Source of the DNA: Nitrospiraceae bacterium
GTDB taxonomy: Bacteria > Nitrospirota > Nitrospiria > Nitrospirales > Nitrospiraceae
Length of the DNA stretch: 64,000 nucleotides
Direction: 5' to 3'
Assembly (NCBI GenBank): GCA_035623075.1
Contig: DASPUC010000015.1
Span: 1-64,000, forward strand
In this document: piece after piece, positions 47,714-55,936 of the stretch
Layout of the letters: each line of letters begins with the position of its first letter
How positions within the stretch are numbered: the stretch's first letter is position 1
Made by a program: the position numbers and the translations under genes
The notes under the pieces: generated by a model
What the model saw: the letters and a program-made list of their open reading frames with translations, nothing else
The model's database searches: none
Told to the model about the DNA's origin: nothing

Positions 47714-48922
47714 ATGCCTGCACCATTTAACAGCATCGAAGACGCGATCCGGGACATTAAGAAGGGGAAATTCGTCATCCTGGTGGATGATGAAGACCGG
47801 GAAAATGAAGGGGATCTCGTCATTGCCGCCGAGAAGGTCACCCCCCCCTCGATCAACTTCATGGCCAAGTACGCGCGTGGGCTGATCTGCCTCGCGCTCA
47901 CGCCGGAGCGAGTCGACGAACTCCATCTGCCTCAGCAAGCGGTTGAGAACACCGCGACGTTCGGTACAGCGTTCACCGTCTCGATTGATGCGCGAAAGGA
48001 TATCACCACCGGCATTTCCGCGGCCGATCGCGCGACGACGATTCATGTCGCCATCGATCCGAAATCCAAATCGACGGACCTCGCGCGACCCGGACACATT
48101 TTCCCATTGAAAGCTCAGCAGGGCGGGGTATTGCGACGCGCGGGACAAACGGAAGGCTCGGTCGATCTGGCGCGAATGGCCGGCCTCAACCCTGCCGGGG
48201 TCATTTGCGAGATTATGAACGAAGACGGCACGATGGCCCGGGTGCCGGAGCTGGCGAAATTCGCCAAAGTCCACAAGCTGAAGATGGTGACGGTGAAGGC
48301 GTTGATCGAATACCGGATGCGCCGCGAGACCTTCGTCAAGCGGGTCGCCAGCGCACGGATGCCGACCATGTTCGGCGAGTTCGACGCGGTGGCCTTTGAG
48401 AACGAAATCGACAACGTCACGCACATCGCGCTGGTGAAAGGGCGGGTCGATAGCGGAGCCCCGACATTGGTGCGCGTCCATTCCGGGTGCCTCACGGCCG
48501 ATGCGTTGGGATCGCTGCGTTGCGATTGTCGCGATCAGCTTCATACGGCCATGGAGATCATTCAAAAGGAAGGACGGGGAATCCTGCTCTACCTCAACCA
48601 GGAAGGACGCGGTATCGGGCTGCTGAACAAGATCAAGGCCTACTCGCTGCAAGATCAGGGGAGCGATACGGTTGAAGCGAATATCAAGCTCGGGTTCAAA
48701 GCCGACTTACGTGATTACGGCGTGGGGGCGCAGATTCTGGCGAACCTCGGCCTCCACCAGATTAAACTGATTACGAACAACCCCCGCAAGATCGTTGGCA
48801 TCGAGGGGTACGGCTTGAAAGTGGTCGAGCGCGTGCCGATCGAGATTCAGCCGCGGGATGCTAATGTGAAGTACTTGCGGACGAAGAAGAAGAAGCTGGG
48901 GCACATTCTCAAGAAGGTATGA
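47714..48922 (+). CDS. ribBA: Bifunctional DHBP synthase / GTP cyclohydrolase II
   Basis: Catalyses the two entry steps of riboflavin synthesis. The N-terminal RibB domain (about 1-205) has [11 protein letters not shown] and the [11 protein letters not shown] and RAGQTEG active-site segments. The C-terminal RibA domain has [18 protein letters not shown] (zinc cysteines), [18 protein letters not shown] and NNPRKI. The 402-residue length is standard and both halves look active. It precedes ribH after a 3'-UTR hairpin element. No FMN riboswitch is recognisable upstream. Confidence 0.97.
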   Translation: MPAPFNSIEDAIRDIKKGKFVILVDDEDRENEGDLVIAAEKVTPPSINFMAKYARGLICLALTPERVDELHLPQQAVENTATFGTAFTVSIDARKDITTGISAADRATTIHVAIDPKSKSTDLARPGHIFPLKAQQGGVLRRAGQTEGSVDLARMAGLNPAGVICEIMNEDGTMARVPELAKFAKVHKLKMVTVKALIEYRMRRETFVKRVASARMPTMFGEFDAVAFENEIDNVTHIALVKGRVDSGAPTLVRVHSGCLTADALGSLRCDCRDQLHTAMEIIQKEGRGILLYLNQEGRGIGLLNKIKAYSLQDQGSDTVEANIKLGFKADLRDYGVGAQILANLGLHQIKLITNNPRKIVGIEGYGLKVVERVPIEIQPRDANVKYLRTKKKKLGHILKKV

Positions 48923-48927
48923 GGAGG

Positions 48928-49023
48928 GGGAGCAGCTAGCCCGCCCTTCCGTGCTCGCGGAGCCCCCACAATGAAGCTGTGGTCGCTCAACGCGCGCAAT
49001 CGAAGGGCAAGCTAGCCGCTCCC
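48928..49023. repeat. 3'-UTR hairpin element, copy 2
   Basis: Outer arms of 22 bases, 48928-48949 and 49002-49023, pair with few mismatches (GGGAGC.GCTAGC..GCCCTTC against GAAGGGC..GCTAGC.GCTCCC). The core GTGCTCGCGGAGCCCCCAC, AATGAAGCTGTGG, CGCTCAACGCGCGCA matches copies at 53026 and 60540. It begins 5 bases after the ribBA stop. Confidence 0.78.
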
Positions 49024-49064
49024 TTCTAATGTGGTGAACGTGCCCAAGGAGAAGACGTAAAAGG

Positions 49065-49610
49065 ATGAAGCTGCGGAAAGGAAGTCACGATGCGACGGGG
49101 TTGCGGTTCGGCATCGTGGTAAGCAAGTTCAATAAGTTTGTGACGAGCAAGTTGCTGTCGTCCTGCGCGGAGGCATTGACGAAGCACGGCGTGAAGGCCG
49201 AGGACATTGAAGTGGTCCGGGTGCCCGGTGCCTTCGAGATTCCAATCGTGGCACGCACTATGGCGCGATCGCAGCAATTCGATGCGGTGATCTGTCTGGG
49301 CGCCGTCATTCGCGGTGATACACCGCACTTCGACTATATCAGCGCGGAAGCGAGTCGGGGAATCGGCCAAGCGGCGTTGGATGCCGATGTGCCCGTGATC
49401 TTCGGGGTGCTCACCACGGATACTGTCGCACAGGCGATCGAGCGGGCCGATCCGGCCAAGTTCAACCGCGGGGGCGAGGCGGCTAAGTCGGCGATCGAAA
49501 TGGCCTCGGTCATGAGACTGCTCAAGACCGCCGATCAGCCACGATCGACGAAGGCGGTGGTGACCTCGAATGGCAGAGGGCGTCAGGGTCGGCGTCGATC
49601 GACGACGTAA
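49065..49610 (+). CDS. ribH: 6,7-dimethyl-8-ribityllumazine synthase
   Basis: Penultimate enzyme of riboflavin synthesis, forming 60-mer or pentameric shells. The 181-residue protein has [17 protein letters not shown] and [13 protein letters not shown], and the catalytic His region is intact. About 20 residues at the C-terminus ([12 protein letters not shown]) are a basic tail not typical of the family. It lies 2 bp before nusB, the common ribH-nusB pairing. Confidence 0.96.
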   Translation: MKLRKGSHDATGLRFGIVVSKFNKFVTSKLLSSCAEALTKHGVKAEDIEVVRVPGAFEIPIVARTMARSQQFDAVICLGAVIRGDTPHFDYISAEASRGIGQAALDADVPVIFGVLTTDTVAQAIERADPAKFNRGGEAAKSAIEMASVMRLLKTADQPRSTKAVVTSNGRGRQGRRRSTT

Positions 49611-49612
49611 CT

Positions 49613-50077
49613 ATGGGATCACGCCATCAAGCCCGCGAACACGCACTCCAAATCTTGTTTCAGTACGATATCCACGGTAAGCCGGATGTCTGGCTCGACG
49701 AGTTTTGGAAAACCGTCAAGACGACCGATGAGATCAAGGCGTTCACTCAGAAAATCGTGCAGGGTGTGCTGGAGCACAAGAAGGAACTCGATGCGTTAAT
49801 CGGCAAACATGCCACGAATTGGAAAGTCAGCCGCATGCCGATCGTGGACCGGAACATCTTGCGAGCGGGCCTGTACGAGTTGCTCTGGATGGGAGAGGTA
49901 CCGGCGAAGGTGACGATGAATGAAGCGATTGAGCTGGCCAAAAGCTTCGGTGATGACGAGGCGTCGAAATTTGTGAACGGCATTCTGGACAAAATTTTGT
50001 TGTCTGATCCGCGTCTGGAAGCGAAGCGTGCCGAAGCTATAGGCGTGAGGCAAGGGGCAAGAGGCAAGGGGCCATGA
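49613..50077 (+). CDS. nusB: Transcription antitermination factor NusB
   Basis: RNA-binding factor that joins NusE (S10) on boxA in rRNA antitermination. The 154-residue all-helical protein starts [19 protein letters not shown], the standard NusB N-terminus, and has [19 protein letters not shown] and [33 protein letters not shown]. The final ~12 residues ([11 protein letters not shown]) are read from a family A repeat, so the repeat has extended the C-terminus. Coupled to ribH. Confidence 0.96.
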   Translation: MGSRHQAREHALQILFQYDIHGKPDVWLDEFWKTVKTTDEIKAFTQKIVQGVLEHKKELDALIGKHATNWKVSRMPIVDRNILRAGLYELLWMGEVPAKVTMNEAIELAKSFGDDEASKFVNGILDKILLSDPRLEAKRAEAIGVRQGARGKGP

Positions 50078-50162
50078 ATTGCATCCTTCAAAATAGGCCT
50101 TGGCACTGTCGGAGAGCTTATGCGCGGGTGTCTCTAGCCACTAGCCCCACGCCTCTAGCCTC
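50045..50162. repeat. Intergenic repeat, family A, overlapping nusB end
   Basis: GTGAGGCAAGGGGCAAGAGGCAAGGGGC on the left and CTCTAGCCACTAGCCCCACGCCTCTAGCC on the right can pair in part. The left arm is inside the nusB 3' end. Confidence 0.6.
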
Positions 50163-50177
50163 CATTCGGAGAATGCG

Positions 50178-51488
50178 ATGATCGATCGATACTCCCGTCC
50201 CAAGATGAAGGCGCTCTGGGAGCTCAAGCACAAATACGAGATTTGGCTGGAGGTCGAGTTGCAGGCGTGCGCCGCGTTTGAACGGGCAGGTCAGGTACCG
50301 CGTGGAACGTCCGCCAAGATTCGGAAAAAGGCCAGGATCGACGTCGATTTGATTGCTGAGATCGAGAAGGTCACGAAGCACGACGTCATTGCTTTTCTCG
50401 AATCCCTCATGGAGTCGGTCGGACCGGAGCATCGGTTCCTTCACATGGGGCTGACCTCGTCGGACATCGTGGATACGTCTCTGGCCATCCAAATGACCGA
50501 GGCGCTCGACATCATCTTGGAGGATCTCGACGGTTTGTTGACGGTCCTTCAGCGGCAGGCGCTCCGCTACAAGAACACGGTGATGGTCGGCCGCTCGCAC
50601 GGCATTCATGGTGAGCCGATCTCGTTCGGCTTCAAGCTGGCCATCTGGTATGAGGAAGTGTGCCGGCATCGGGAACGGCTGGGACGCGTGCGCGACGAAA
50701 TTGCCGTGGGAAAGCTGTCCGGCGCGATGGGAACGTTCGCGCACCAGGGGCCAGACATCGAAGAGTATGTCTGTGCCAAGCTGGGCCTCAAACCCGATCC
50801 CGTCTCGAGTCAGGTGGTCCAACGGGATCGCCATGCCGCCTATGCCACGGCGCTTGCCCTGCTCGCGGCGAGTATCGAGAAGTTTGCGACCGAAATTCGC
50901 CACCTTCAGCGGACGGAAGTTCTGGAAGCGGAGGAGTATTTCTCGGAGGGGCAGAAGGGTTCGTCGGCGATGCCGCACAAGCGCAATCCGATCGCCTCCG
51001 AGAATCTCTGCGGCCTCGCACGAGTCGTGCGAGCCAACAGCCTCGCCGCAATGGAGGACGTGGCGTTGTGGCATGAGCGCGACATTAGCCATTCATCGGT
51101 CGAACGCGTCATCATGCCGGACAGCACGATTCTCATGGATTACATGCTGGCGCGAATTACCGATGTCATCAAGAACCTCGTGGTCTATCCTGCGAACATG
51201 AAGCGGAACCTCGAGTTGACCGGCGGGTTGGTCTACTCACAACGGCTTCTGCTTGCGCTCATCGAAAAGGGCGCGCAGCGCACGGAATCCTACGAAGCCG
51301 TCCAGCGAAACGCGATGGCCTCGTGGAACGGTGAAGGGGATCTGCAGACGTTGGCGAGCAAGGACCCGTTCATCACAAAGCATCTGAAGGCGAGCGAGAT
51401 CAAGGCCTGCTTCAATCCCAAGTACTATCTGCGGCACATCGACCAGATTTATCGACGGGTGTTCGGACCAAGGGGGAAGACACGATGA
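50178..51488 (+). CDS. purB: Adenylosuccinate lyase
   Basis: Acts twice in purine synthesis, releasing fumarate from SAICAR and from adenylosuccinate. The 436-residue protein has the fumarase/aspartase superfamily signature SSAMPHKRNP near residue 265, plus MGLTSSDIVDT and GRSHGIHGEPISFG. Length and motifs are normal. It begins the purine series purB-(cld)-purC-purS-purQ-purL-purF, and its stop overlaps the start of the chlorite dismutase gene. Confidence 0.97.
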   Translation: MIDRYSRPKMKALWELKHKYEIWLEVELQACAAFERAGQVPRGTSAKIRKKARIDVDLIAEIEKVTKHDVIAFLESLMESVGPEHRFLHMGLTSSDIVDTSLAIQMTEALDIILEDLDGLLTVLQRQALRYKNTVMVGRSHGIHGEPISFGFKLAIWYEEVCRHRERLGRVRDEIAVGKLSGAMGTFAHQGPDIEEYVCAKLGLKPDPVSSQVVQRDRHAAYATALALLAASIEKFATEIRHLQRTEVLEAEEYFSEGQKGSSAMPHKRNPIASENLCGLARVVRANSLAAMEDVALWHERDISHSSVERVIMPDSTILMDYMLARITDVIKNLVVYPANMKRNLELTGGLVYSQRLLLALIEKGAQRTESYEAVQRNAMASWNGEGDLQTLASKDPFITKHLKASEIKACFNPKYYLRHIDQIYRRVFGPRGKTR

Positions 51489-52282
51489 TGCAGGCGATCG
51501 CATACGGCACAGCACTGTGCATGGCTGCGGTGTGGCTGGCGATGCCGGCCACGGTGTCCGGTGCGGCGGATCGGGATAAGCTCCTGAGCGAACCGGGAGT
51601 CTACGGGACCTTTGCGGCCTTCAGTTTTGATGAAGATTGGACGAAGGAGGACCAGCGGACGCGCATCGCGCACTTGATGGTGCTGAAGGGTGTGGTCGAA
51701 CAGTATCAGGAGAAGCTGGCCATCGATCTGTATCTTCTCCGTGGGCTCTCCGATCACGCCGACCTACTGTTTCGTATCCATGCGACCGAACTGCGCGATA
51801 CGCAGAAATTTCTCGTAGATCTTCAAGCGAGCCTGTTCGGATCACATTTAAAGACAGCCGTGATTTTGAATGGTCTGACCAAGAAGGCCAACTACGTGCC
51901 GGGGTTTCCGGAACAGATGAAAGCCGATCTCAAGGCTGCGAGTGAGCCTGGTGCCAAACCCTATGCGATCGTCATTCCCATCAGAAAGAGTGCGGAATGG
52001 TGGAGCCTTGATCAGGACAAGCGGGCCGAGATGATGAAGGAACACACTGAAGCGGCGCTGCCGTATCATAAGACGGTGAAGCGAAAATTATACCATTCAA
52101 GCGGTCTGGACGATCTGGACTTCATCACCTATTTCGAAACGTCCAAGCTCGAGGATTTTCACAGTCTCATTCTGTCGCTGGAGAAAGTTAAAGAGTTTCA
52201 GTATACACGCCGATTCGGCCATCCGACGTTGATCGGCACGGTGAGATCGTTGGACGAAGTGATCGAAATATTGGCGCAGTAA
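51485..52282 (+). CDS. cld: Chlorite dismutase, periplasmic
   Basis: Heme b enzyme that converts chlorite to chloride and O2. The 265-residue precursor has a signal peptide cleaved near VSGA-ADRDK. The proximal heme His (His187 in EHTEAALP) and the distal catalytic Arg (Arg200 in KTVKR) are both present; after removing 27 residues they become 160 and 173, the numbers used for the Nitrospira defluvii enzyme. LLRGLSDHADLLFR and DFITYFE are further family segments, so the enzyme is likely active. The ATG overlaps the purB stop and purC follows after 23 bp, so a detoxification enzyme sits inside a purine operon. Confidence 0.95.
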   Translation: MMQAIAYGTALCMAAVWLAMPATVSGAADRDKLLSEPGVYGTFAAFSFDEDWTKEDQRTRIAHLMVLKGVVEQYQEKLAIDLYLLRGLSDHADLLFRIHATELRDTQKFLVDLQASLFGSHLKTAVILNGLTKKANYVPGFPEQMKADLKAASEPGAKPYAIVIPIRKSAEWWSLDQDKRAEMMKEHTEAALPYHKTVKRKLYHSSGLDDLDFITYFETSKLEDFHSLILSLEKVKEFQYTRRFGHPTLIGTVRSLDEVIEILAQ

Positions 52283-52305
52283 CGCACGGGGGATAAGAAC
52301 AGGCG

Positions 52306-53010
52306 ATGACTGCAGGCACAATGCTCTACGAAGGCAAGGCGAAGAAAATCTTTGCCACCGACAAACCTGACCAAGTTGTGCAGTATTTCAAGGACGACGC
52401 AACGGCCTTCAACGCCCAGAAGCGTGGCACGATCCTCGAGAAAGGCATTATCAATAATAAAGTGTCGGAACGCCTGTTCCGGCTGGTGGAGCAGGCGGGT
52501 GTGCCGACCCATTTCGTTGAACGGCTCAGCGACCGGGAAATGCTGACGAAGAAAGTGACGATCGTGCCGGTGGAGGTCGTGGTGCGGAACGTCGTGGCGG
52601 GAAGCTTGGCGAAGCGCCTTGGTCTCAAAGAAGGCGAGCCGATCGAACCGGCGATCGTCGAATGGTATTACAAGAACGATGCGTTGGGTGATCCGCTTAT
52701 CGCGGATGATCATGTCCGGCTGATGAAATTGGCGACGCCGGAGCAGATGGCGGAGATCAAGCGCCTGGCGTTGAAAGTGAACAGCCTCCTGCAGCCCTTC
52801 TTCCGCGAACGGAAGATGATCCTCGTTGATTTCAAGTTGGAATTCGGAATGCACAACGGCAAGCTGATGTTGGCCGACGAGATTTCTCCGGACACCAGCC
52901 GGTTTTGGGATATGACGACGAAGGAGTCGATGGACAAGGATCGGTTCAGGAAGGATTTGGGGAAGATAGAGGAGGCATATCAAGAGGTACTAAAAAGAGT
53001 GTGTGGATGA
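52306..53010 (+). CDS. purC: SAICAR synthetase
   Basis: Ligates aspartate to CAIR in purine synthesis. The 234-residue protein has YEGKAKKIF at the N-terminus, TIVPVEVVVRNVVAGS and LADEISPDTSRFWD. Start ATG 52306; a second Met at residue 6 is an alternative. It follows cld in the same operon and is followed by a 3'-UTR hairpin element. Confidence 0.97.
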   Translation: MTAGTMLYEGKAKKIFATDKPDQVVQYFKDDATAFNAQKRGTILEKGIINNKVSERLFRLVEQAGVPTHFVERLSDREMLTKKVTIVPVEVVVRNVVAGSLAKRLGLKEGEPIEPAIVEWYYKNDALGDPLIADDHVRLMKLATPEQMAEIKRLALKVNSLLQPFFRERKMILVDFKLEFGMHNGKLMLADEISPDTSRFWDMTTKESMDKDRFRKDLGKIEEAYQEVLKRVCG

Positions 53011-53025
53011 AGAACAGACAGTGGT

Positions 53026-53120
53026 GAGGGACGCGGTGCCGGTTTCTGTGCTCGCGGAGCCCCCACGATGAAACAGTGGTCGCTCGACGCGCGCAGTTGA
53101 AACCGTTCACCGCATCCCTC
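53026..53120. repeat. 3'-UTR hairpin element, copy 3
   Basis: Arms 53026-53046 (GAGGGACGCGGTGCCGGTTTC) and 53099-53120 pair with few mismatches. The core TGTGCTCGCGGAGCCCCCAC, GATGAAACAGTGG, CGCTCGACGCGCGCAG is nearly identical to copy 2, while the outer arms are entirely different in sequence. It begins 15 bases after the purC stop. Confidence 0.8.
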
Positions 53121-53174
53121 ATCTAGAACCCAACGACCTTTCCTCACTGGGGGTGGGGGAGGGAAAGGATAAGG

Positions 53175-53390
53175 ATGCTGCGGGCGTTTTTGAATTATGG
53201 GCTGGTGGCGGCGGTGTTGGTATGGGCGGCGGTCGTGGCCATGATGGCCTATCATCTCGATGAGTCGCCCTGGCGATGGGCCTTTGCTGCGCTATCGGTC
53301 GGTGGCCTCGTCACAGTGGCGGGAATCTTCTGGATCAGGAAGTATGTCGACGGATTGAACAAGGCATCGGATCAGGGGAGTAAATCGTGA
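53175..53390 (+). CDS. Small membrane protein
   Basis: A 71-residue protein with two predicted transmembrane helices (LNYGLVAAVLVWAAVVAMMAYHL and WAFAALSVGGLVTVAGIFWI) and a charged C-terminal tail. No family recognised. GGGAAAGGA lies upstream. Its stop overlaps the GTG start of purS by three bases, so it is made with purS, although a role in purine synthesis is not evident. Confidence 0.7.
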   Translation: MLRAFLNYGLVAAVLVWAAVVAMMAYHLDESPWRWAFAALSVGGLVTVAGIFWIRKYVDGLNKASDQGSKS

Positions 53391-53626
53391 AGGCGAAGAT
53401 TCATGTGACACTGAAGCAAGGAATTCTCGATCCTCAAGGGAAGGCGATCGAGCACGCGCTCGATTCGCTCGGGTTCAAAAACGCGGCGAACGTCCGGGTT
53501 GGCAAGTATATGGAGTTGGATCTGGACGAAAAGGATAAGGCCAAGGCCGAGGTTGAGGTGAAGCAGATGTGCGAAAAGTTGCTTGCGAATACCATTATCG
53601 AAGAATACCGCTACGAACTACAGTGA
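53387..53626 (+). CDS. purS: Phosphoribosylformylglycinamidine synthase subunit PurS
   Basis: Small bridging subunit of the three-part FGAM synthase (PurS-PurQ-PurL). The 79-residue protein starts at a GTG and has the family pattern VTLKQGILDPQGKAIEHALDSLG and a final EEYRYEL. Its presence agrees with the short form of PurL encoded downstream. Confidence 0.95.
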   Translation: MKAKIHVTLKQGILDPQGKAIEHALDSLGFKNAANVRVGKYMELDLDEKDKAKAEVEVKQMCEKLLANTIIEEYRYELQ

Positions 53627-53632
53627 GAGGTG

Positions 53633-53716
53633 ATTGGTGACAGGTGACGGGTTGGTCAAGATTGCGACCTCGGAATGTCCGATGTTTGTCACGCGTCACT
53701 CGTCACGTGTCACTAG
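53633..53716. repeat. Intergenic hairpin repeat (GTGACAGGTGACG type)
   Basis: GATTGGTGACAGGTGACGGG on the left and GTCACGCGTCACTCGTCACGTGTCAC on the right can fold together, in the purS-purQ gap. Confidence 0.6.
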
Positions 53717-53725
53717 GGTGGCTTA

Positions 53726-54448
53726 ATGAATATCGGAGTGGTGGTTTTTCCGGGGAGTAATTGCGATCACGACTGCGAGCATGTCTTCAAGAATGTGCTT
53801 GGGCAGTACGTGGAGATGATCTGGCACAAAGAAACCCTGTTGAAAGGACTCGATGCCGTTGTGCTCCCCGGCGGATTTTCTTATGGGGACTACCTCCGCA
53901 CCGGAGCGATCGCGCGGTTTTCTCCGGTGATGGGAGCGGTGAAGGAATTTGCGAAAAGCGGTGGCATGGTGATCGGCATCTGCAACGGGTTTCAGATTCT
54001 GCTCGAAGCGGGGTTGCTGCCGGGCGCGATGTTACGAAATGAGTCGCTGAACTTTATCTGCAAGGACGTCTATGTGAAGGTCGAGAATGCGGCCACGGCG
54101 TTCACGGGAAGCTGTGAGTCCGGTCAGGTGTTGAAGCTCCCGATCGCCCACGCGGATGGCAATTATTACACCGATCCGGTGACCTTGGCAGCGATGCAGG
54201 CGAACGCGCAGATCGTGCTGCGTTATTGCACGCCGGAGGGCAAAGTAATGTCGGAATCGAATCCGAACGGCTCGCTCGACAATATCGCGGGGATCATTAA
54301 TCCGGAGGGCAACGTCCTCGGCATGATGCCGCACCCGGAACGTTGCGCGGAAGAGATGCTGGGCAACGAAGATGGGCGATTGATATTTGTGTCGATGTTG
54401 GAAGCGTTGAAGAAAGCGAAGCAGCCAAAGATGGTGGGAGCAGGGTGA
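53726..54448 (+). CDS. purQ: FGAM synthase glutaminase subunit PurQ
   Basis: Class I glutamine amidotransferase that supplies ammonia to PurL. The 240-residue protein has [14 protein letters not shown], the nucleophile Cys in [13 protein letters not shown], and the His/Glu pair in [13 protein letters not shown]. It normally lies next to purL, but here an mrr gene and a small glycosylase-like gene are inserted between them. Confidence 0.97.
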   Translation: MNIGVVVFPGSNCDHDCEHVFKNVLGQYVEMIWHKETLLKGLDAVVLPGGFSYGDYLRTGAIARFSPVMGAVKEFAKSGGMVIGICNGFQILLEAGLLPGAMLRNESLNFICKDVYVKVENAATAFTGSCESGQVLKLPIAHADGNYYTDPVTLAAMQANAQIVLRYCTPEGKVMSESNPNGSLDNIAGIINPEGNVLGMMPHPERCAEEMLGNEDGRLIFVSMLEALKKAKQPKMVGAG

Positions 54449-54655
54449 GGCATGGCCAACCGCTCCTATGCCTCCACGGTCACCCTTTGGGAGTTCGCCA
54501 AGTGGAAGCCTTCTGGAATTCCTTCCGCCACAGTCTTTTCAGACTGTGACGCGTCAGTCAGTTCCAGCTTTCCCTCCTGGCTCACTCTCGATGGGTCCCG
54601 ACCGCTCTCGGCAATGTCGCTCTGGCCTCGCCCTCACCACAACAAGGTTCGGTGA
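54449..54655. other. purQ-mrr spacer
   Basis: About 205 bases with three overlapping short frames, none with a good ribosome-binding site or family resemblance. CTTCCGCCACAGTCTTTTCAGACTGTGACGCG contains a short hairpin (CAGTC/GACTG). Probably the edge of the inserted segment. Confidence 0.35.
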
Positions 54656-55564
54656 ATGCCTATTCCTGAGTATCAGAAGTTCTTCTTGCCGGTGCTGAAA
54701 ATTGCTGGTGATGGGAAAAACCATTCATATGCAGAAATGTACAGCTCTGTTGCCACAGAGTTTAAACTAACAGAAGAAGACCGTGCGGAACTCCTCCCTA
54801 GTGGTACAGCACGAAAATTTGAAAATAGGGTCGCATGGGCTATTACCTATCTGAGTAAGGCCAGACTTCTTGACAGGGTAAGTCGAGGCATTTTCCGAAT
54901 TTCTGAAAGGGACGCCGAAGTTTTAAAGAAGAAGCCTGTTGAACTAGATAATAAATTCCTTCGACAGTTCCCAGAATTTCTTGAGTTCGCAAGAGGAACG
55001 AAAATATCAACGAAAAGAGATGAAGACACGGAAGAAGACACTTTGGGCACGCCATACGAAACTCTTGAAGAAGCCTATCAAAGCTTGCGCAGAACGTTGG
55101 CGCAAGAGCTTCTTGACCGTGTTAGGGCATGCTCTCCTCAGTTTTTCGAGCGACTAGTGGTGGACTTGCTGGTTGCCATTGGTTATGGAGGATCGAGAAA
55201 AGATGCTGGGCAGGCTGTAGGTCGGTCTGGAGACGGCGGGATTGATGGAATCATCAAAGAGGACAAACTTGGTCTCGATGCTATCTATATTCAAGCCAAA
55301 AGATGGGAAGCTACTGTTGGGAGACCAACTGTCCAAGAGTTTGCCGGAAGCTTAGAAGGACACAGAGCACGAAAGGGTGTCCTCATCACAACATCGAAAT
55401 TTTCTCAAGATGCCAAAGAGTACGTTGGGCGTATCGAGAAAAAGATCGTCCTTGTTGATGGTGAGCAACTGGCACAGCTCATGATTGACCACAAGATAGG
55501 TGTTACGGAGGTTGAAAATTATTGGGTGCATAGGGTTGACTCGGACTATTTCGAGGAAGGTTAA
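54656..55564 (+). CDS. mrr: Mrr-type restriction endonuclease
   Basis: A 302-residue protein like E. coli Mrr. Residues ~1-90 form the N-terminal winged-helix DNA-binding (Mrr_N) domain (FFLPVLKIAGDGKNHSYAEM, WAITYLSKARLLDRVSRGIF). Residues ~165-290 form the PD-(D/E)xK nuclease with FFERLVVDLLVAIGYGG, GDGGIDGII and the catalytic YIQAKRW. It cuts methylated DNA as a type IV system. The gene is clearly AT-richer than the purine genes on both sides and interrupts the purQ-purL pair, so recent acquisition is likely. Confidence 0.92.
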   Translation: MPIPEYQKFFLPVLKIAGDGKNHSYAEMYSSVATEFKLTEEDRAELLPSGTARKFENRVAWAITYLSKARLLDRVSRGIFRISERDAEVLKKKPVELDNKFLRQFPEFLEFARGTKISTKRDEDTEEDTLGTPYETLEEAYQSLRRTLAQELLDRVRACSPQFFERLVVDLLVAIGYGGSRKDAGQAVGRSGDGGIDGIIKEDKLGLDAIYIQAKRWEATVGRPTVQEFAGSLEGHRARKGVLITTSKFSQDAKEYVGRIEKKIVLVDGEQLAQLMIDHKIGVTEVENYWVHRVDSDYFEEG

Positions 55565-55597
55565 AGTCAAGTGGCTGCGTAGATTGACGTACGACCA

Positions 55598-55927
55598 ATG
55601 CGTATCTGGGATATCTCACCGAAGAGGCTCTGTCGAAATCATCTGTTGGGGGAGCATCGGGAGTTGCACGCGATTTGGTCGGTGCTCACGAACGGCAAGA
55701 AGGGCTATGCCCGCCATCCGGAGACGTTGCGGTGGAAGGGGAAATTGAAAGCCCTGTATGGACGGCATGAAGCGCTGGTTATCGAGATGAGTCATCGTGG
55801 CTATCGGTATCGTAGTCCACTAGCAAAGAAACAGGCGACGGGAAGTGCGAAGCAGACTATTTATGTGGATCAACCCCGGAAGCAAATCGTGATTCTTCGG
55901 AACAAACGTTGCCAGTGCGATGTGTAG
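55598..55927 (+). CDS. Pyrimidine-dimer glycosylase-like protein
   Basis: A 109-residue protein starting MRIWDISPKRLCRNHLLGEHREL, which matches the bacterial branch of the T4 endonuclease V (pyrimidine dimer DNA glycosylase) family. The Glu in GEHREL aligns with catalytic Glu23 of the phage enzyme. The N-terminal Thr nucleophile of T4 endonuclease V is not present here (residue 2 is Arg), so glycosylase activity is uncertain. It ends 10 bp before purL and lies with mrr in the purQ-purL gap. Family call moderate, activity unproven. Confidence 0.75.
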   Translation: MRIWDISPKRLCRNHLLGEHRELHAIWSVLTNGKKGYARHPETLRWKGKLKALYGRHEALVIEMSHRGYRYRSPLAKKQATGSAKQTIYVDQPRKQIVILRNKRCQCDV

Positions 55928-55936
55928 GAAGGACTT

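Noticed and set aside
47654-48652. 332-codon open frame antisense to ribBA
   Set aside because: Shadow of ribBA; no recognisable domain.
54452-54655. Short open frames between purQ and mrr
   Set aside because: Low-complexity, overlapping one another in different frames, no ribosome-binding site.
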